A stretch of 64,000 nucleotides of DNA, from NCBI GenBank assembly GCA_037447655.1, contig JBBHKE010003059.1, positions 126,001-190,000 on the forward strand, in the 5' to 3' direction. A model generated the notes under the pieces. It was not told the DNA's origin. It did not search any database and worked only from the letters and a program-made list of their open reading frames with translations. This DNA is from Zygnema cylindricum (lineage: Eukaryota; Streptophyta; Zygnematophyceae; Zygnematales; Zygnemataceae). The position numbers and the translations under genes are program-made. Positions 52,434-63,830 of this stretch are shown here, in pieces. Every line of letters begins with the position of its first letter. Within the stretch, counting starts at the first letter, position 1.

Positions 52434-54377
52434 TTGGATCAAAATTTATTTTTTATTCTCCTACCTTTTCACCTTTTTACCTCTTTTCTTTTCCGTATTT
52501 TGGCTTATTTCTACACAGTTCCTTTTCTTGTCCTTTTATTTCTCGTACTTTTTTTTAAAATCTCTTTTCAAATATGGTTACCACCACACCTGCAAAATTT
52601 TAAAAACAAAAATGGAACGTGTTTGAGTAATTTTTGACCTTTCTTAAAAAATGCAAAAATAAGATTGGATATAGCTCATGGAAAACAAAATAAAAAAATT
52701 TCAGTAGTTCATAAATGTGGTATATTCTTTGTAAAATTACAATACGTTAACACTTTCACAAACCAACAAATAAAATATATATGTGTTTCAGAAAGGCATT
52801 AAAAAAGTATGGAAATAAAATTTCCAGAAACATCTTGCTTTCTTTAATTTTTCAAACTATTAAAAAAAATTTTATATATATATATANNNNNNNNNNGCAC
52901 TGCCTAAATAATAATAAAGAGGAGGAAATGACGATCAAACAAGGATACTCAAATTTTCTTCGAAACTTTAGGAGTTTTGTGACCACAAACTTATTGCAAA
53001 AGTATGGTTTTTATTAATGTTCCTTAATTTATACTTTTTTCTTATTTCTTCCTTTTCGGGGTTCAGAAATTACAATTCTTTCCACAGCGATTCTATTTCC
53101 TTCACGTGTGTGAATTATTAAGTAGCGCTGGAATGTACACCATGCGCCACTACTAGCTTTGATGTTTTTTTGGCCTTTAAACTCATTTTTCTCCATGTAC
53201 GATTATTACTCCGACAGTTATGATGGAGAGGTGAGATTCTTACCTTCAGATTGGCGGTCTCCGAATGAAAATCCGTCACGTGTACACGTAGAAAAAGTCG
53301 ACTTAAGTGGTGAAAAAAACAAAATACATGATTTAATGGCGACACAATGTGTACCATATTTATGCTCAACTTTAGGAATTCCAAAATAAGTCTTAAGATA
53401 CAAATTAAGCAGCCTGTAAAAGACAAAATTACTCAAAACGGACTACATAAATCGCTAAGTTCAAATTTTGATGTTGAGACGAGGAAAAACAAAAAATTAA
53501 AATTAAACGTAAATTTCAAAAAGAGAAAATACATCTGTATCAAATCACGTCGTAAAATTTACGACAAATGTTAGTAATATATGTTTGAAACAAGTGTGTA
53601 AGAGGCATTAAGGTATTAGGGTTGGGTGGTCAAACCTTAATTTTGCCATCTCGAATAACTGAATTAGGGTTACACGACACTGTAATGAAGAGCGATTCCT
53701 TAGCCCAAAAAGTTAAGGGACTCGCGCGCACTTTTCATCTCACACAAAAAAAAATGACCAATAAATGTCGCTTATTCGCGAACATTATAAAATACGACAC
53801 CGTAACCAAAGGCTCTTCGTTACACTGGCGTTTTAGTTTTACCCCCAAAGTATCTTTTGAAATGATGGAAAATGCAAACGATTACGCAAGCCGCGTGGTA
53901 ACAAAAAGCCACGTGTCAAAACCACAACGGATTTAAACTGTACGGCAATTTCAGTACGGCCATGCAGACAAGGAATCCAAGCTCAACACAAAAAAAATAT
54001 GTATGGGACTTCCGACCCTCACATCTTCAGCAACATAACATGACGGTAACGGAATTTGTGGCCCGAATTGGAGATCGATCGGACGGTCAAAAATTGCGTA
54101 GCAATTTATATTATGTTCCACTGCCATACCGTATGTTAACAAAACGCCAAAACGTCGAAACATGGAAAAAACATTCACATCTCAGTTCTCGGAGACGATC
54201 TTGACCGTCCGATCGATTTTTTTGCTGTGCGTCATATATTTGTTGAACGGGTGTTAGCGGTGTACGAAAAATGGGAGGCACGGTGTGCAATATGTACGGC
54301 ATTCACACAGCACATATTATAAAGTACAAATTTTATGTACGATTTGCGTACGTATCTTCTTCCTCCAGTTTCGTACA
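52434..54377. other. Divergent intergenic region between OMA1 and the aldo/keto reductase gene
   Basis: Upstream of two divergent genes. It contains the assembly gap and a region (53590-54300) with overlapping ORFs of 60-105 codons lacking family similarity and starting with non-ATG codons. A perfect 17 bp inverted repeat, ATCGATCGGACGGTCAA, lies near 54071-54087 and 54197-54213. No gene is called. Confidence 0.5.
52887..52896. other. Assembly gap (10 N) after a (TA)n run
   Basis: Ten N follow TATATATATATA. Ten N is likely a placeholder, so distances across it are unreliable. Confidence 0.95.
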
Positions 54378-57300
54378 ATGCGCCTCCTGCATTCCCTTCC
54401 TCTTACCGTAGATGTCTCTCATCCTGTCTCTGCCATCTTCTCTCTAACATCCATTCGGTCTAGCGTCTATTCATCCTCATTTTCTCCTGCCGGCGGAGTA
54501 GCGGCCGTTTGCCGTCCGCTTATGATTCGCCTTCCGGCTGCCATCTCTATTCCGTCAATATCGCAGATATCTTCAGTTACTCACGTCCGTAGTGATTTCC
54601 TTGTCGTACGATCCGTACTTTCTGCAGTTTCCGTACAACCTCCTACTTCCGCCATGAAGTACTCCAAGTTAGGATCGTCCGATGTGCTGGTGTCAGATGT
54701 ACGGATGACAACCTAAAAATGACCTCTTTTTTTTGTTTTTTTTTTACACAATGCTTTTCTCTTTTGCATTTCCGTGGGCATGTAGCCAGTTTTTTCATTT
54801 GTATCAGAGTGAAATGTAATTTCAAAGATATTTTAGTATTCACGTTTCTTTCTTCTGGAATGTGGATAAATTATTTTATTCCTTTTGATTGATTATTTTT
54901 CTTTCTAGAACCCTTATTGGCAGAATTTGATTTTGAAGCCAGGTTTGTTCAACCCTATTTTTTGTCCCAGTCTCCGAACCCTCATACGTGTGAATAAAAT
55001 TATAACTGTGGCTTAATTATATCTGTTCACACTTGCTAGTCTTATTTTTCCACGTCTAAGTCTTATATTTAACTTGCAAGTCTTTTTTTGCCTTGCAGGA
55101 CTTGTGTTTCATTCGGTAGTCATTTCTTACTTGCAATAATTTTTTATTTTCAAGTCCTATATTTTACCGGCAGGTCTCATTGTTTTTACTTGCAAGTCTC
55201 ATTCGTTTACTTGCACGTCTTATTTTTTCCTTGCAAGTTTTTTTTTTTTTTTTTACTTGCAGGTTTGTATGGGGACAATGACTTTTGGTGAACAAAATTC
55301 TGAAGAAGAGAGCCATGCTTTGCTGGATTACTGTTTGGAAAGAGGAGTTAACTTTTTTGATACAGCAGAAATTTATTCAGTTCCGATCCAAGCACAGACC
55401 GCGGGACGATCGGAAGAGATATTAGGAACATGGCTTAAGAAGCAACAAAGAGACAAGATAATCATAGCTACAAAGGTGAAGTCCTTTTTTTTGTTGGACT
55501 TGATCTCATGTATATTTTTTCTTTGCAATTTTTTCTTCAAATGTTGTTTAATGGAATGAAATCTTCACCGATGATTTGTTGCAGTTGATCGCTTGTCTTA
55601 GATTTTCTTGAACGCTTTGTTGTAACAAGTAATGTGGATATGTTTTTTTTTTCTTGTGCCATTGTTTAACGTAATTAGTTTGGATATATTGACTATTTTT
55701 TTTCACTTCATAAATTAATTTGGTCTATAGACTCTAAAAACCCTGGAAAATCCTAGATTATTTTACCATATGCTGACCCGGATTTTCTGAGGCCTAGACA
55801 TAGATTACTATGGACCATAAGAATTACTAGAGAAGTAATATGTGAAAAATGCACAATTTTTTTTGCGTAGATATATTGTCTTACTTCTAAACCATTAGTT
55901 GGACTACACTAATTTAGGAATTTGTAGGATTTTTCACCCTCGTTTGTTGCTAAAAAGCTCCATTTTGTTAAAGAAAGACTGTTTGGATGGTAAGCGCCCA
56001 TTCTTAGTCTCATTTTTTTAGTGTACATGAATTGATGTGGACTAAAATAAGTTTCCATGTATTCTTTTAGTCTGTACAAACTAATTTCTGCGCGAGTGGT
56101 ACACCGCCCATCGTTATTAGTGTTAATAACACTAATTCGGTCGCGACTTTTTTTTGGCCAAAAATCACAAAATAGAGTTAACAACATTATTTAAGGAAGT
56201 GGACCAAAATCCTCCACGTCACCTTGCACTAAATTAGTATTATTAATTCTAATTTCGCATTTACACTAATTTTTCGTTAACACTAATTACGATGGGTGGT
56301 GTAGTGCTTACATAAGAAAACATGTGGATACCAGCCACCGTGGATATTTTTTCGTTGCAAAGTACATTTTTGGCCCATATGATTATTGGTCCTACAAAAT
56401 TCTTATCCAAGTTAATTTATGATGAAAAAAGTTAAGCCCATACAATAGATGAGTGTTGCAAATACAGTATTGTACCTGTTAATACGGCATGCTAACCTTT
56501 GATTATTGAATGCGTGTACCATACTGTGAATTTCTATTCGTATTTCTATTATTTTTTATAAGACGCTAATTCGGTTCTATTTATTTCTGGCCTCTGAACA
56601 TGGAATAACGTTAATGATACTATTTTTTTTTTCACGTTGATTCTTTAAGCGGTTCAGAATCGTCTACATCATTTGTAACAGGAATAGTATTAGTAACACT
56701 AAAACAGTCCTGATACTAATCATTTTTTAACTCTAATAGCAATTCACGGAGTACCATCCACCCATGTCAAATTAGATTTTTGTGAAACAAACTTCAATTA
56801 TTTTCTTGCAAGTCACATTTTCTACGTATGAAGCTCCGTTGTTGAAACTATATATGTTCTTTTTCCTTGTCAAACGTCTTCCTCGTCATGTGTGGGTTCA
56901 TAACTTTGACTTTGGAATCAAAAAGTAAGGGCAAAATTAGTGATAGAAAGGCAGGTAGACCGGAGGGAGGGAGGGAGGGAGGGAGGGAGAGGGAGCGCGA
57001 GAGGGAGGAAGAAGGAGAGAAATGATGGTAGAGAAGGCGACAAGAGGCGGAAGGGTGGACGGATGTGGAAGGAAACAGCCATTTATTTTATTACGTCTTT
57101 AAACTGGACATTGGCAAAATTATGCTGGCGTTGTCAGGTCGCGGGTTTCATTCCTAAGTCTCATGTTCCTGGAAATAGGTTGACTCCTCGGTCAAATGAT
57201 CCTCAAGATTGTCGATTAGACAGAGAGAGCATTAGGGAGGCATGTTTGGGAAGTTTACGACGACTTCAAACTGATTATATCGACTTATATCAGATCCATT

Positions 57301-60300
57301 GGTGAGTTGGTCTAATTAAGTCTTTTTTTTTTTTTTTTGTTCAATTTAATTAGATTTGGTTTTTTTGCGTTGAGTTGAGCTGATTTCATTTGATACGATT
57401 TTGCTTTTCTCTTTGCTTTTCTTTTCTTCAATTACTGGCAATGGATGACAGAATTTCATTTTTTCAATTTTTCATTTTTTTTTCGTTTCATTTTTTTTTT
57501 CATTTTTCTATTTTTTTTTTTATTATAACACCTCTTTTTATTCTTTTTTTTTCAATGTCTTTTATACGTTATCCATTGTTTTCCTTCTATAGTTCGTCAA
57601 TTTTCACATCTTCCAAGTTTTGAATTATTATATCCAATCATGAGCTTAATAGAAGAATCTTAGTTTCTGAGGAGATGAATTTTAGCTTAATGGCTTAAAT
57701 CCCCAATATTTCACATGTAGATTCAGGAAGCAAACCTATATTTTTTACTGTGAGGGATCCTGTTGTAAAAATTGCCTTACAAAAAGACATAATTTTCACA
57801 CCTACTTAAAGATGTGAGGAAAGAATCCCAGCTGATCCAATAGAGAACCTATTTTTTTGTCATACGTCTCCTTGTTTTTGACATACTTATCATGGAAATC
57901 TTTGTTTAAACTGATTTACGGTCATTCGTAACTTGATTAAGGTCATTCCTAACTTATACTTTCCATGGAAAGTTCCGTTAAACTGATCTGTAATCATTTA
58001 TCATTTGCATTTGAGATACTCCTGTAGAAACTACCATTGAACTGATTTGTAGCCATCGACCAACTGCATGAGAGATTTACATGGAAAGTTTATATGGAAA
58101 GCTCCATGAAACTGAACGGAACTGAGAGTTTTTTCGCAGGCCGGACCGTTATGTCCCTTTGTTTGGACAAACAGTTTATAATCCAAAGCAAGAACGTTCC
58201 TCCTCTGTTCCCATCAAGGAGACAGTGGCAGCCATGGGAGAATTGATCAAAGGTTGGTAGATTTCTTAAGCTAGGGTTTGGCGACATTTGTCGTGTCTCT
58301 GCCTCTCCCTCTCCCTTTATCACTCTTGCTTTCCCTCTCCCTCTCCCTCTCCCTCTATGACTCTTGCTTTCCCTCTCCCTGGCTCTCTCCCTCTCCCTCT
58401 TCCTCTCTCTCTCCCTCTCCCTCTCCCTCTCCCTCTCCCTCTCCCTCTCCCTCTCCCTCGCCCTCGCCCTCCTCCCTCTCCCCTCTCCCTCTCCCTCTCC
58501 CTCTCCCCCTCCCTCTCCCCCCCTCCCTCTCCCCCCTCCCTCTCCCCTCTCCCTCTCCCCTTCCCTCTCCCTCCTCCCCTTCCCTCTCCCTCTCCCTCTC
58601 CCTCTCCCTCCCTCTCCCTCTCCCTCTCCCTCTCCCTCTCCCTCTCCCTCTCCCTTTCCCTCTCCCTCTCCTTTCCCTCTCCTCTCCCTCTCTCCCCTCT
58701 CCCTCTCCCTCTCCCTCTCCCTCTCCCTCTCCCTTCCCTCTCCCTCTCCCTCTCCTCTCCCTCTCCCTCCCTCTCCTCTCCCTCTCCCTCTCCCTCTCCC
58801 TCTCCCCCCTCCCCCTCCCCCTCTTCTGCCTCTCTCTCTCCCTCTCTCCTTCCCCCTCTGTCCCCTCTCCCTCCCACTACCTGTCCCCCTCTCCCTCTCT
58901 CTCTCTCTCTCCCCCTCTGGCGGAAGGAAAAATCAAGGCCTACAGTCTCCTCCAATGAGACGACTTTTGAAGTGTGATTTTTTCCGATGCCTGACCTTTC
59001 TCCCTCTCTCCCTCTCTCTTCCCCCCCCCCTCTCCCCCCTCTCTCCCTCTCCCTCTGCCTCCTATTAGAGGGCAAAATCAAGGCCTACGGTCTTTCCAAT
59101 GAGACGACATTTGGAGTATGTGAGTTTTGCCGGGTGGGCTGACGAGCTTGGAGTCTCTCGCCCCAGTCAGCATTCAGAACAGTTTCAGTCTTCGTCACCG
59201 ATCTTTTGAAACGGAACTGGCGGAAGCATGTGCTCCGTCAAACTACAATATCGGACTTCTCCCATGGAGTCCTTTGGGAGGAGGTGAGAGAAGACCAAAA
59301 AAAATGTTTATAAAGAAAAATAGAAAGAAAAAAATGTTATGAAGAACAGTAGAAAGAATAAAAATGTTATGAGAAAGATAGAAAGAAAAACATGCGGAAA
59401 AATGTGCATTGTCAAACTATAATGTCGGAAGAAGAAAAAAAAATTATAGAGGGAGGAGGGAGGAGGGAGGAGGGAGGAGGGAGGAGGGAGGAGGGAGGAG
59501 GGAGGAGGGAGAAGGGAGGAGGGAGGAGGGAGGGAGGAGGGAGGAGGGAGGAGGGAGGAGGGAGGAGGGAGGAGGGAGGAGGAGGAGGGGAGGAGGGAGG
59601 AGGGAGGACGGAGGAGGGAGGAGGGAGGAAATTAGCTTGTCTATTTTCTGTTTTGGTTTTTTTTGGCCGAGTCAATGAAGATAGAGGGGATTTTTTTTAG
59701 CACCGATGGAATATGGTTTTCTGGTTTATTTTTGAAAAAAAAAAAATTTTAAACATTGTTTATTTTTTTTCTTGTTACAGGTGCATTATCTGGAAAATAT
59801 TTGGGTGGGAAAAAGCCAGAAAAGTCTCGATTCACAATGTTTAAGGATTATCAAGTTCGATATATAACTCCTGCAAGTTTTGAGGCTATTGGAAAATATG
59901 TTAAGATTGCAGAAAAAGCAGGTGAGGTACAGCTTTTTGTTCATGCTATGGGTAAGGTATGTGTTTTTTTTTCAATTGATTTTCTATCCAGTTCAGTTTG
60001 ATGGTTCGGTTTGGGAGTTTTGGATCAGTTCAGTTCCCTTCCGTTCAGATCATTTGATTTTGGTCCAGTTTATGTCAGTTCAGTTCAGTTCTGTGTAGTT
60101 CAGTTTAGTTTGGTTTATGTCAGGCCGGTTCGGTTCTGTTTGGTTCAGTTCAGTTCAGTTTAGTACAGGCCAATCTCGTTTAATTCGGTTTAATTTAGTT
60201 TAGTTAAGTTTTGTTCAGTACGTTTGGTTCAGTTCAGTTCATCTCATTTTAGTTCAGCTCAGTACGGCTCAGTTCAGTTCAGTTTCATTCAATGTCTTTA

Positions 60301-62023
60301 TGTTTACTTCAGTTATCTGTCAGTTTGTTTCAGTTCAGCTCCGTTTAATTCAGTTCAATTCGGTTATTAATTCAGTTTAGTTCAGTTTATGTCGGCTCAG
60401 TTCCGTTCAGTTCTGTTCAGGGTCGAAGTTAAAACCAAAAGGTTATCTTTTTTAATCATAAGTTTGGGAATCACCCAAATGGTGCAATCAACTTTTTTTC
60501 TTCTTGCCTTCCTAAGAAAAGGTGTGTTTTTGAATTCTAAATTTACTCATGACATCACTTTTAATTCTCCTAACTTAAAACATCAAATTTATAAAACGCC
60601 TTTGCAGCCCTTTTGCAATCCCTTTTAATTGGGGAATGAGAAAATACTCTCCAACACTCGAAAGCCACAAATGTATGCATAAACTCATATGAAATCCCAT
60701 TGAAGTGAGAAGAAAAGGACAAAAAAAACAACTTTATATAACTCAGAAACCTCAAAATCGTAAAATGTCTTTGAAGCTGCGATGAAATAACATGGAATTG
60801 GGAAAAAAAAACACATAATTATTGAACACTTGAAAGCCTCTAGATTGAAAAATGTCTTTGAAACTCGTTTGAAACTCACATGAAATCCCATTAAATTGTA
60901 AATGCGAAATCCCATCTATTTGAGTTTTTGAAATCTCCTCAAATTGAGAGTAAAAAAAACTTCTTTGGGAGGATTTTTTGGGGTACAATACAGGGATTAC
61001 TCCTTCCCAATTAGCTTTGGCCTGGTGTAAATCTCGGTGGTATGTGCCCTCCACTATTATTGGAGCCACTACTATGGAGCAACTCAAGGAAAACATAGGT
61101 CAGTATGTATGGTTTTCTAAGGGTTTTTGTTTATGGGGATTAAGGGTTTTTGTTTACGGGGATTAAGGGTTTTTGTTTACGGGGATTAAGGGTTTTAAAT
61201 GATTTTAAACAGTGAGAGAGTTGAAGGTATAGGTGAGTTTGGGTTGGGAAAATTTGGATTGAGAAAGGTAAAAGTTGTGAGGTAGTGAGTCGGTGAGTTT
61301 GGGTTGGGTCGGTGAGTTTTGGTTGGGAAATAGGGAAAAATCGAACATAAAGGGGAGTTTGGATTGGGAAAAGTTGAGAAAGTTGAAATATACAAAGGCT
61401 GAGAAAGTTGGGATTGATGAGTTTGGTTGGGAATAGTTGAGAGAGTTGGAAATTGAGATAGTTTGGAATATAGGCGTGATTACGTTGGGAAATTTGGTTT
61501 GGGAAAGGTTGAAAAAGATGAAAATATAAGTGAAGTTTGAGTTGGGAAAAGTTGAGAAAGTCGTTCAGGGAGACAGAAAGTAGTTGGCAGGGGGAGAGGG
61601 GAAGGAGAGAAAGGAATTTGGAATTTTTAAATGAAAACAGGCTTTGCTTTGTAATTTTGTTGTTTGGTTTCTTTTGGGTTCGGTTTATGTTTGGTTTAGT
61701 TTCGTTTGATTTGATTTGATTTGATTTGATTTGATTTGATTTGATTTGATTTGATTGGTGTCGAGTCGAGGTTGTATGGTTTAGTTTGGTTTGATTTACT
61801 ATTGTTTTTTTTTGTTATATTTTTTTATGTTTTATGATTCTCTTTTTTTGTTTGTTTTGTTTGGATTCGGTTTTTTTTCCTTTTCTTTTTGCAATCTGAC
61901 CCTTGTCGAAGAATTGTCGTTTTGCATATCTCAGATGCCTTTGAGATTGAACTTTCCGAAGAAATTTTGGAAGAAATCGATGCCGTCCATTTGGAGCGAA
62001 AAGATCCCCCTATGATTCTTTGA
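54378..62023 (+). CDS. Tas-like NAD(P)H-dependent aldo/keto reductase, probable plastid form (two apparent frameshifts)
   Basis: Aldo/keto reductase fold, closest in memory to E. coli Tas and land-plant plastid homologues. Eight exons: 54378-54698, 55263-55475, 57138-57301, 58140-58252, 59069-59283, 59781-59921, 60994-61098, 61935-62023, about 452 residues. Residues 1-92 are Ser/Val/Ala-rich with few acids (transit peptide). Met93 opens [15 protein letters not shown], then [17 protein letters not shown]. The catalytic tetrad is Asp140 and Tyr145 (FFDTAEIY), Lys178 (IIIATK) and His232 (DLYQIHWPD). The cofactor-binding end has [14 protein letters not shown]. Exon 5 needs two single-base removals, in TTTT at 59125-59128 and CCCC at 59161-59164, to read [27 protein letters not shown] 54654 (Met93) could start a cytosolic form. 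Substrate unknown. Confidence 0.94.
55065..55262 (+). repeat. ~30 bp tandem array of the exon 2 acceptor, aldo/keto reductase intron 1
   Basis: The real acceptor is TTACTTGCAG|GTTTG. Upstream units read CCTTGCAGGACTTG, TTACTTGCAATAATT, TTACCGGCAGGTCTCATTG, TTACTTGCAAGTCTCATTCG and TTACTTGCACGTCTTATT. Two of them keep a usable CAG. Confidence 0.75.
56100..56303. mobile_element. MITE, TACACCG-family, in aldo/keto reductase intron 2
   Basis: Ends TACACCGCCCATCGTTATTA and TAATTACGATGGGTGGTGTA. The interior closely matches 230-423 (AATTCGGTCGCGACTTTTTT, GGCCAAAAATCA, TTTCGCATTTACACTAAT). Boundary TA on both sides. Confidence 0.85.
57880..58135 (+). repeat. ~60 bp tandem repeat before aldo/keto reductase exon 4
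   Basis: About four units of CATGGAAAGTTCCGTTAAAC then TGATCTGTAATCATTT, ending just before the exon 4 acceptor at 58139. Confidence 0.7.
58295..59062 (+). repeat. (CTCCCT)n array with a pseudo-copy of exon 5
   Basis: About 620 bp of CTCCCT/CTCCCC units, then a degenerate copy of the exon 5 start at 58920-58985 (GGAAAAATCAAGGCCTACAG.., then AATGAGACGACTTTTGAAGT), more CTCCCT, and the real exon 5 at 59069. It is pyrimidine-rich in the transcript. Very long open frames here are repeat artefacts. Confidence 0.9.
59388..59635 (+). repeat. Pseudo-copy of exon 5 interior followed by a (GGAGGGA)n array
   Basis: 59391-59430 (GCGGAAAAATGTGCATTGTC, then AAACTATAATGTCGGA) copies exon 5 at 59220-59256 (GCGGAAGCATGTGCTCCGTC, then AAACTACAATATCGGA). 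A GGGAGGA array of about 180 bp follows at 59452-59632. Confidence 0.85.
59990..60425. repeat. (CAGTT)n-type degenerate repeat in aldo/keto reductase intron 6
   Basis: Imperfect TTCAGTTCAGTT, TTTGGTTCAGTT and TTATGTCAGTTC units over about 430 bp. No function is seen. Confidence 0.85.
61105..61760. repeat. Tandem repeats in aldo/keto reductase intron 7
   Basis: 61119-61195: three units of TTTTTGTTTACGGGGATTAA. 61220-61560: degenerate GAGTTTGGGTTGGGAAAAGT units. 61704-61757: (TTGAT)n. Confidence 0.8.
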
Positions 62024-63830
62024 TGTTTTCTTAAAGGAAAACGATCACAAAAAAAATTGAAATTTGAAAAAGGTATGACATTTTTTCTCAGTTTTCATTT
62101 TTTGGGTACGTTGCACTGTGAATCATTGTTAGAGTAAAGAAAGTATTAGGGTGTGATTTATATAAGTTCGAATAGCCTGGCTGCTTTTAAAACGTTTGAA
62201 GAATTAACGTTAAGAAAAAAACAAGTAGTGTCTTTGATAGTATTTTAGGTTCAAGGGGTAAAATTTAGGGGCACCTGTGTGGGGTCATTGACGCTACACC
62301 GTGTATCGCTATTAGTGTTAATAATTTTTTCGCCACTAAAAACATATTTTCTCCGTACACACCTGTCCGATTTTCAAATGGAGACCTCCAATCGGAAGCT
62401 GAGAACCTTTACCTTTCAATCGCCACCGTTAGATCCATGATCCGACAAGTGTGTACGTAATAACGATTCACGGTGTAGTAACGATGCACGGTAGTTACTG
62501 CCCGTGGCTATTAGAGTTAATCACTCTAATTCAAGTGACTGTTTTTTTAACTCAACATCACTAATTGGTCAATAACGCTTTATAATTTTTTTAGTAGTGT
62601 TGCCGATCGTGCCAAAATGTCAATTGCCTTAGTCGATACGGTATCCGTACAAAAATCGAAAATCGAGAGAGACCGATATCCGCGATTTTGTGGTACGCAA
62701 TATTGCAAGTTTCGGTATTCGATATTTGTTCTTTTAAAAAGGCTAGAAATACGTTACACCTTTTTTTTTTTTTTCACACGGCTTACATGTGAAACGTGTT
62801 CTTAACACACAATATTTTCTATGGCCTCTGTTTTGGACTTTTTTAGGATTATTCCAGGGCGTTAATGGGTTTCAGGGGATTTAAAGAGATTTTCGGATTT
62901 CTTAGGGTTTTTAGGGTATAATAAGATTTTTGTCGAGTTTTAAGTTTTCTAGTGCAAATTTATATCGTTTCCATTATTTTTCAAAGGTCGACATTTTGTC
63001 TTTTTGTGTCATTCCAAACCACCCTAAATAAGAAGGGATTCTATGAACCTTAACTGACCCAAAAAAAAAAAAAGAGCAATATGTATGCCGCCCAGGCCAA
63101 AAACACAGCGAACTACGAGGTGCGTAGCACTGAAACACCAGCAGCTACGGGGGGGGGGAGAAGGGGGGGGGGGGAGGTGCGTAGCACTGTCTACTCTAAA
63201 TATCGGCGAAAGAACAATTAAAACTGGGACTCCTCCGGTTCCAAAAACAAAAAACCGGCAGTTTCGATTGGGTACCCAAACGCTAGTTTTTAGGGTTTTT
63301 AAGTTAAGTGGTCTATAATGACCCATAATTATGGCAAAACATAATCTAGTGTGGTTGGTTCTAATAAAAAACATTAACGCTAATATTTCACTGAACTCTA
63401 ATAGTGATTGCCTGTGTACTATTTGAATTTCCTCCAAATTTGTATGACATATATTTTTGTTTCTTGATACGTTTTCCAGAATCGTTGATCGTTAGTTTGA
63501 CTTATTCACTCGTTTTTGGACGTCACAAAAAAAATAAAATAAAAATTCCGTGAGCATTTTTCTCACTGCTACTTCATTTAAAAAAGCAGTATTGGGAAGT
63601 TTTTTCAAACGAAAACGGTTTTTTATGCTTAATGTAAAAAAAAACGTGTGGAAATATGAACGTCCAGACAAACGATCTGATTCTTTTTTGTTTTTGCTGT
63701 ATTTTTTTTTTCTTTTTTTTTCCATTCTAGGGTTTGCAAAACAGATTCACATTCGACGGGCAGAAACATTTTTTTTTGGCAAACTTTAGTTTCTGGTATT
63801 TATGTGACTGGTCATCCCGATTCTCCTTCA
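62024..63830. other. Intergenic region downstream of the aldo/keto reductase gene
   Basis: The 3' UTR, then a TACACCG-family element (62295-62477), a CGATATAT-type hAT-like fragment (about 62589-62720) and a further TACACCG-type right end near 63420 (GATTGCCTGTGTAC). A G-run of nine or more occurs near 63150. No gene is seen. Confidence 0.5.
62295..62477. mobile_element. MITE, TACACCG-family, 183 bp
   Basis: Left end TACACCGTGTATCGCTATTA, right end TAATAACGATTCACGGTGTA, bounded by TA. No ORF. Confidence 0.7.

Noticed and set aside
53622-54204. Two consecutive frames of about 80-105 codons upstream of the aldo/keto reductase
   Set aside because: They open at non-ATG codons, show no recognisable motif, and have no splice-compatible partners. 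Possibly decayed transposon sequence, but not supportable as a gene.
58278-59081. Overlapping 230-250 codon frames in 58278-59081
   Set aside because: They fall in a CTCCCT satellite inside the aldo/keto reductase intron 4 and include a pseudo-copy of exon 5. Repeat artefacts.
59116-59165. A 50 bp intron (GTATGT..CCCCAG) that would remove the frameshifted part of aldo/keto reductase exon 5
   Set aside because: Removing it puts the downstream in the wrong frame and deletes conserved family sequence (ADELGVSRP). Two homopolymer indels explain the data better.
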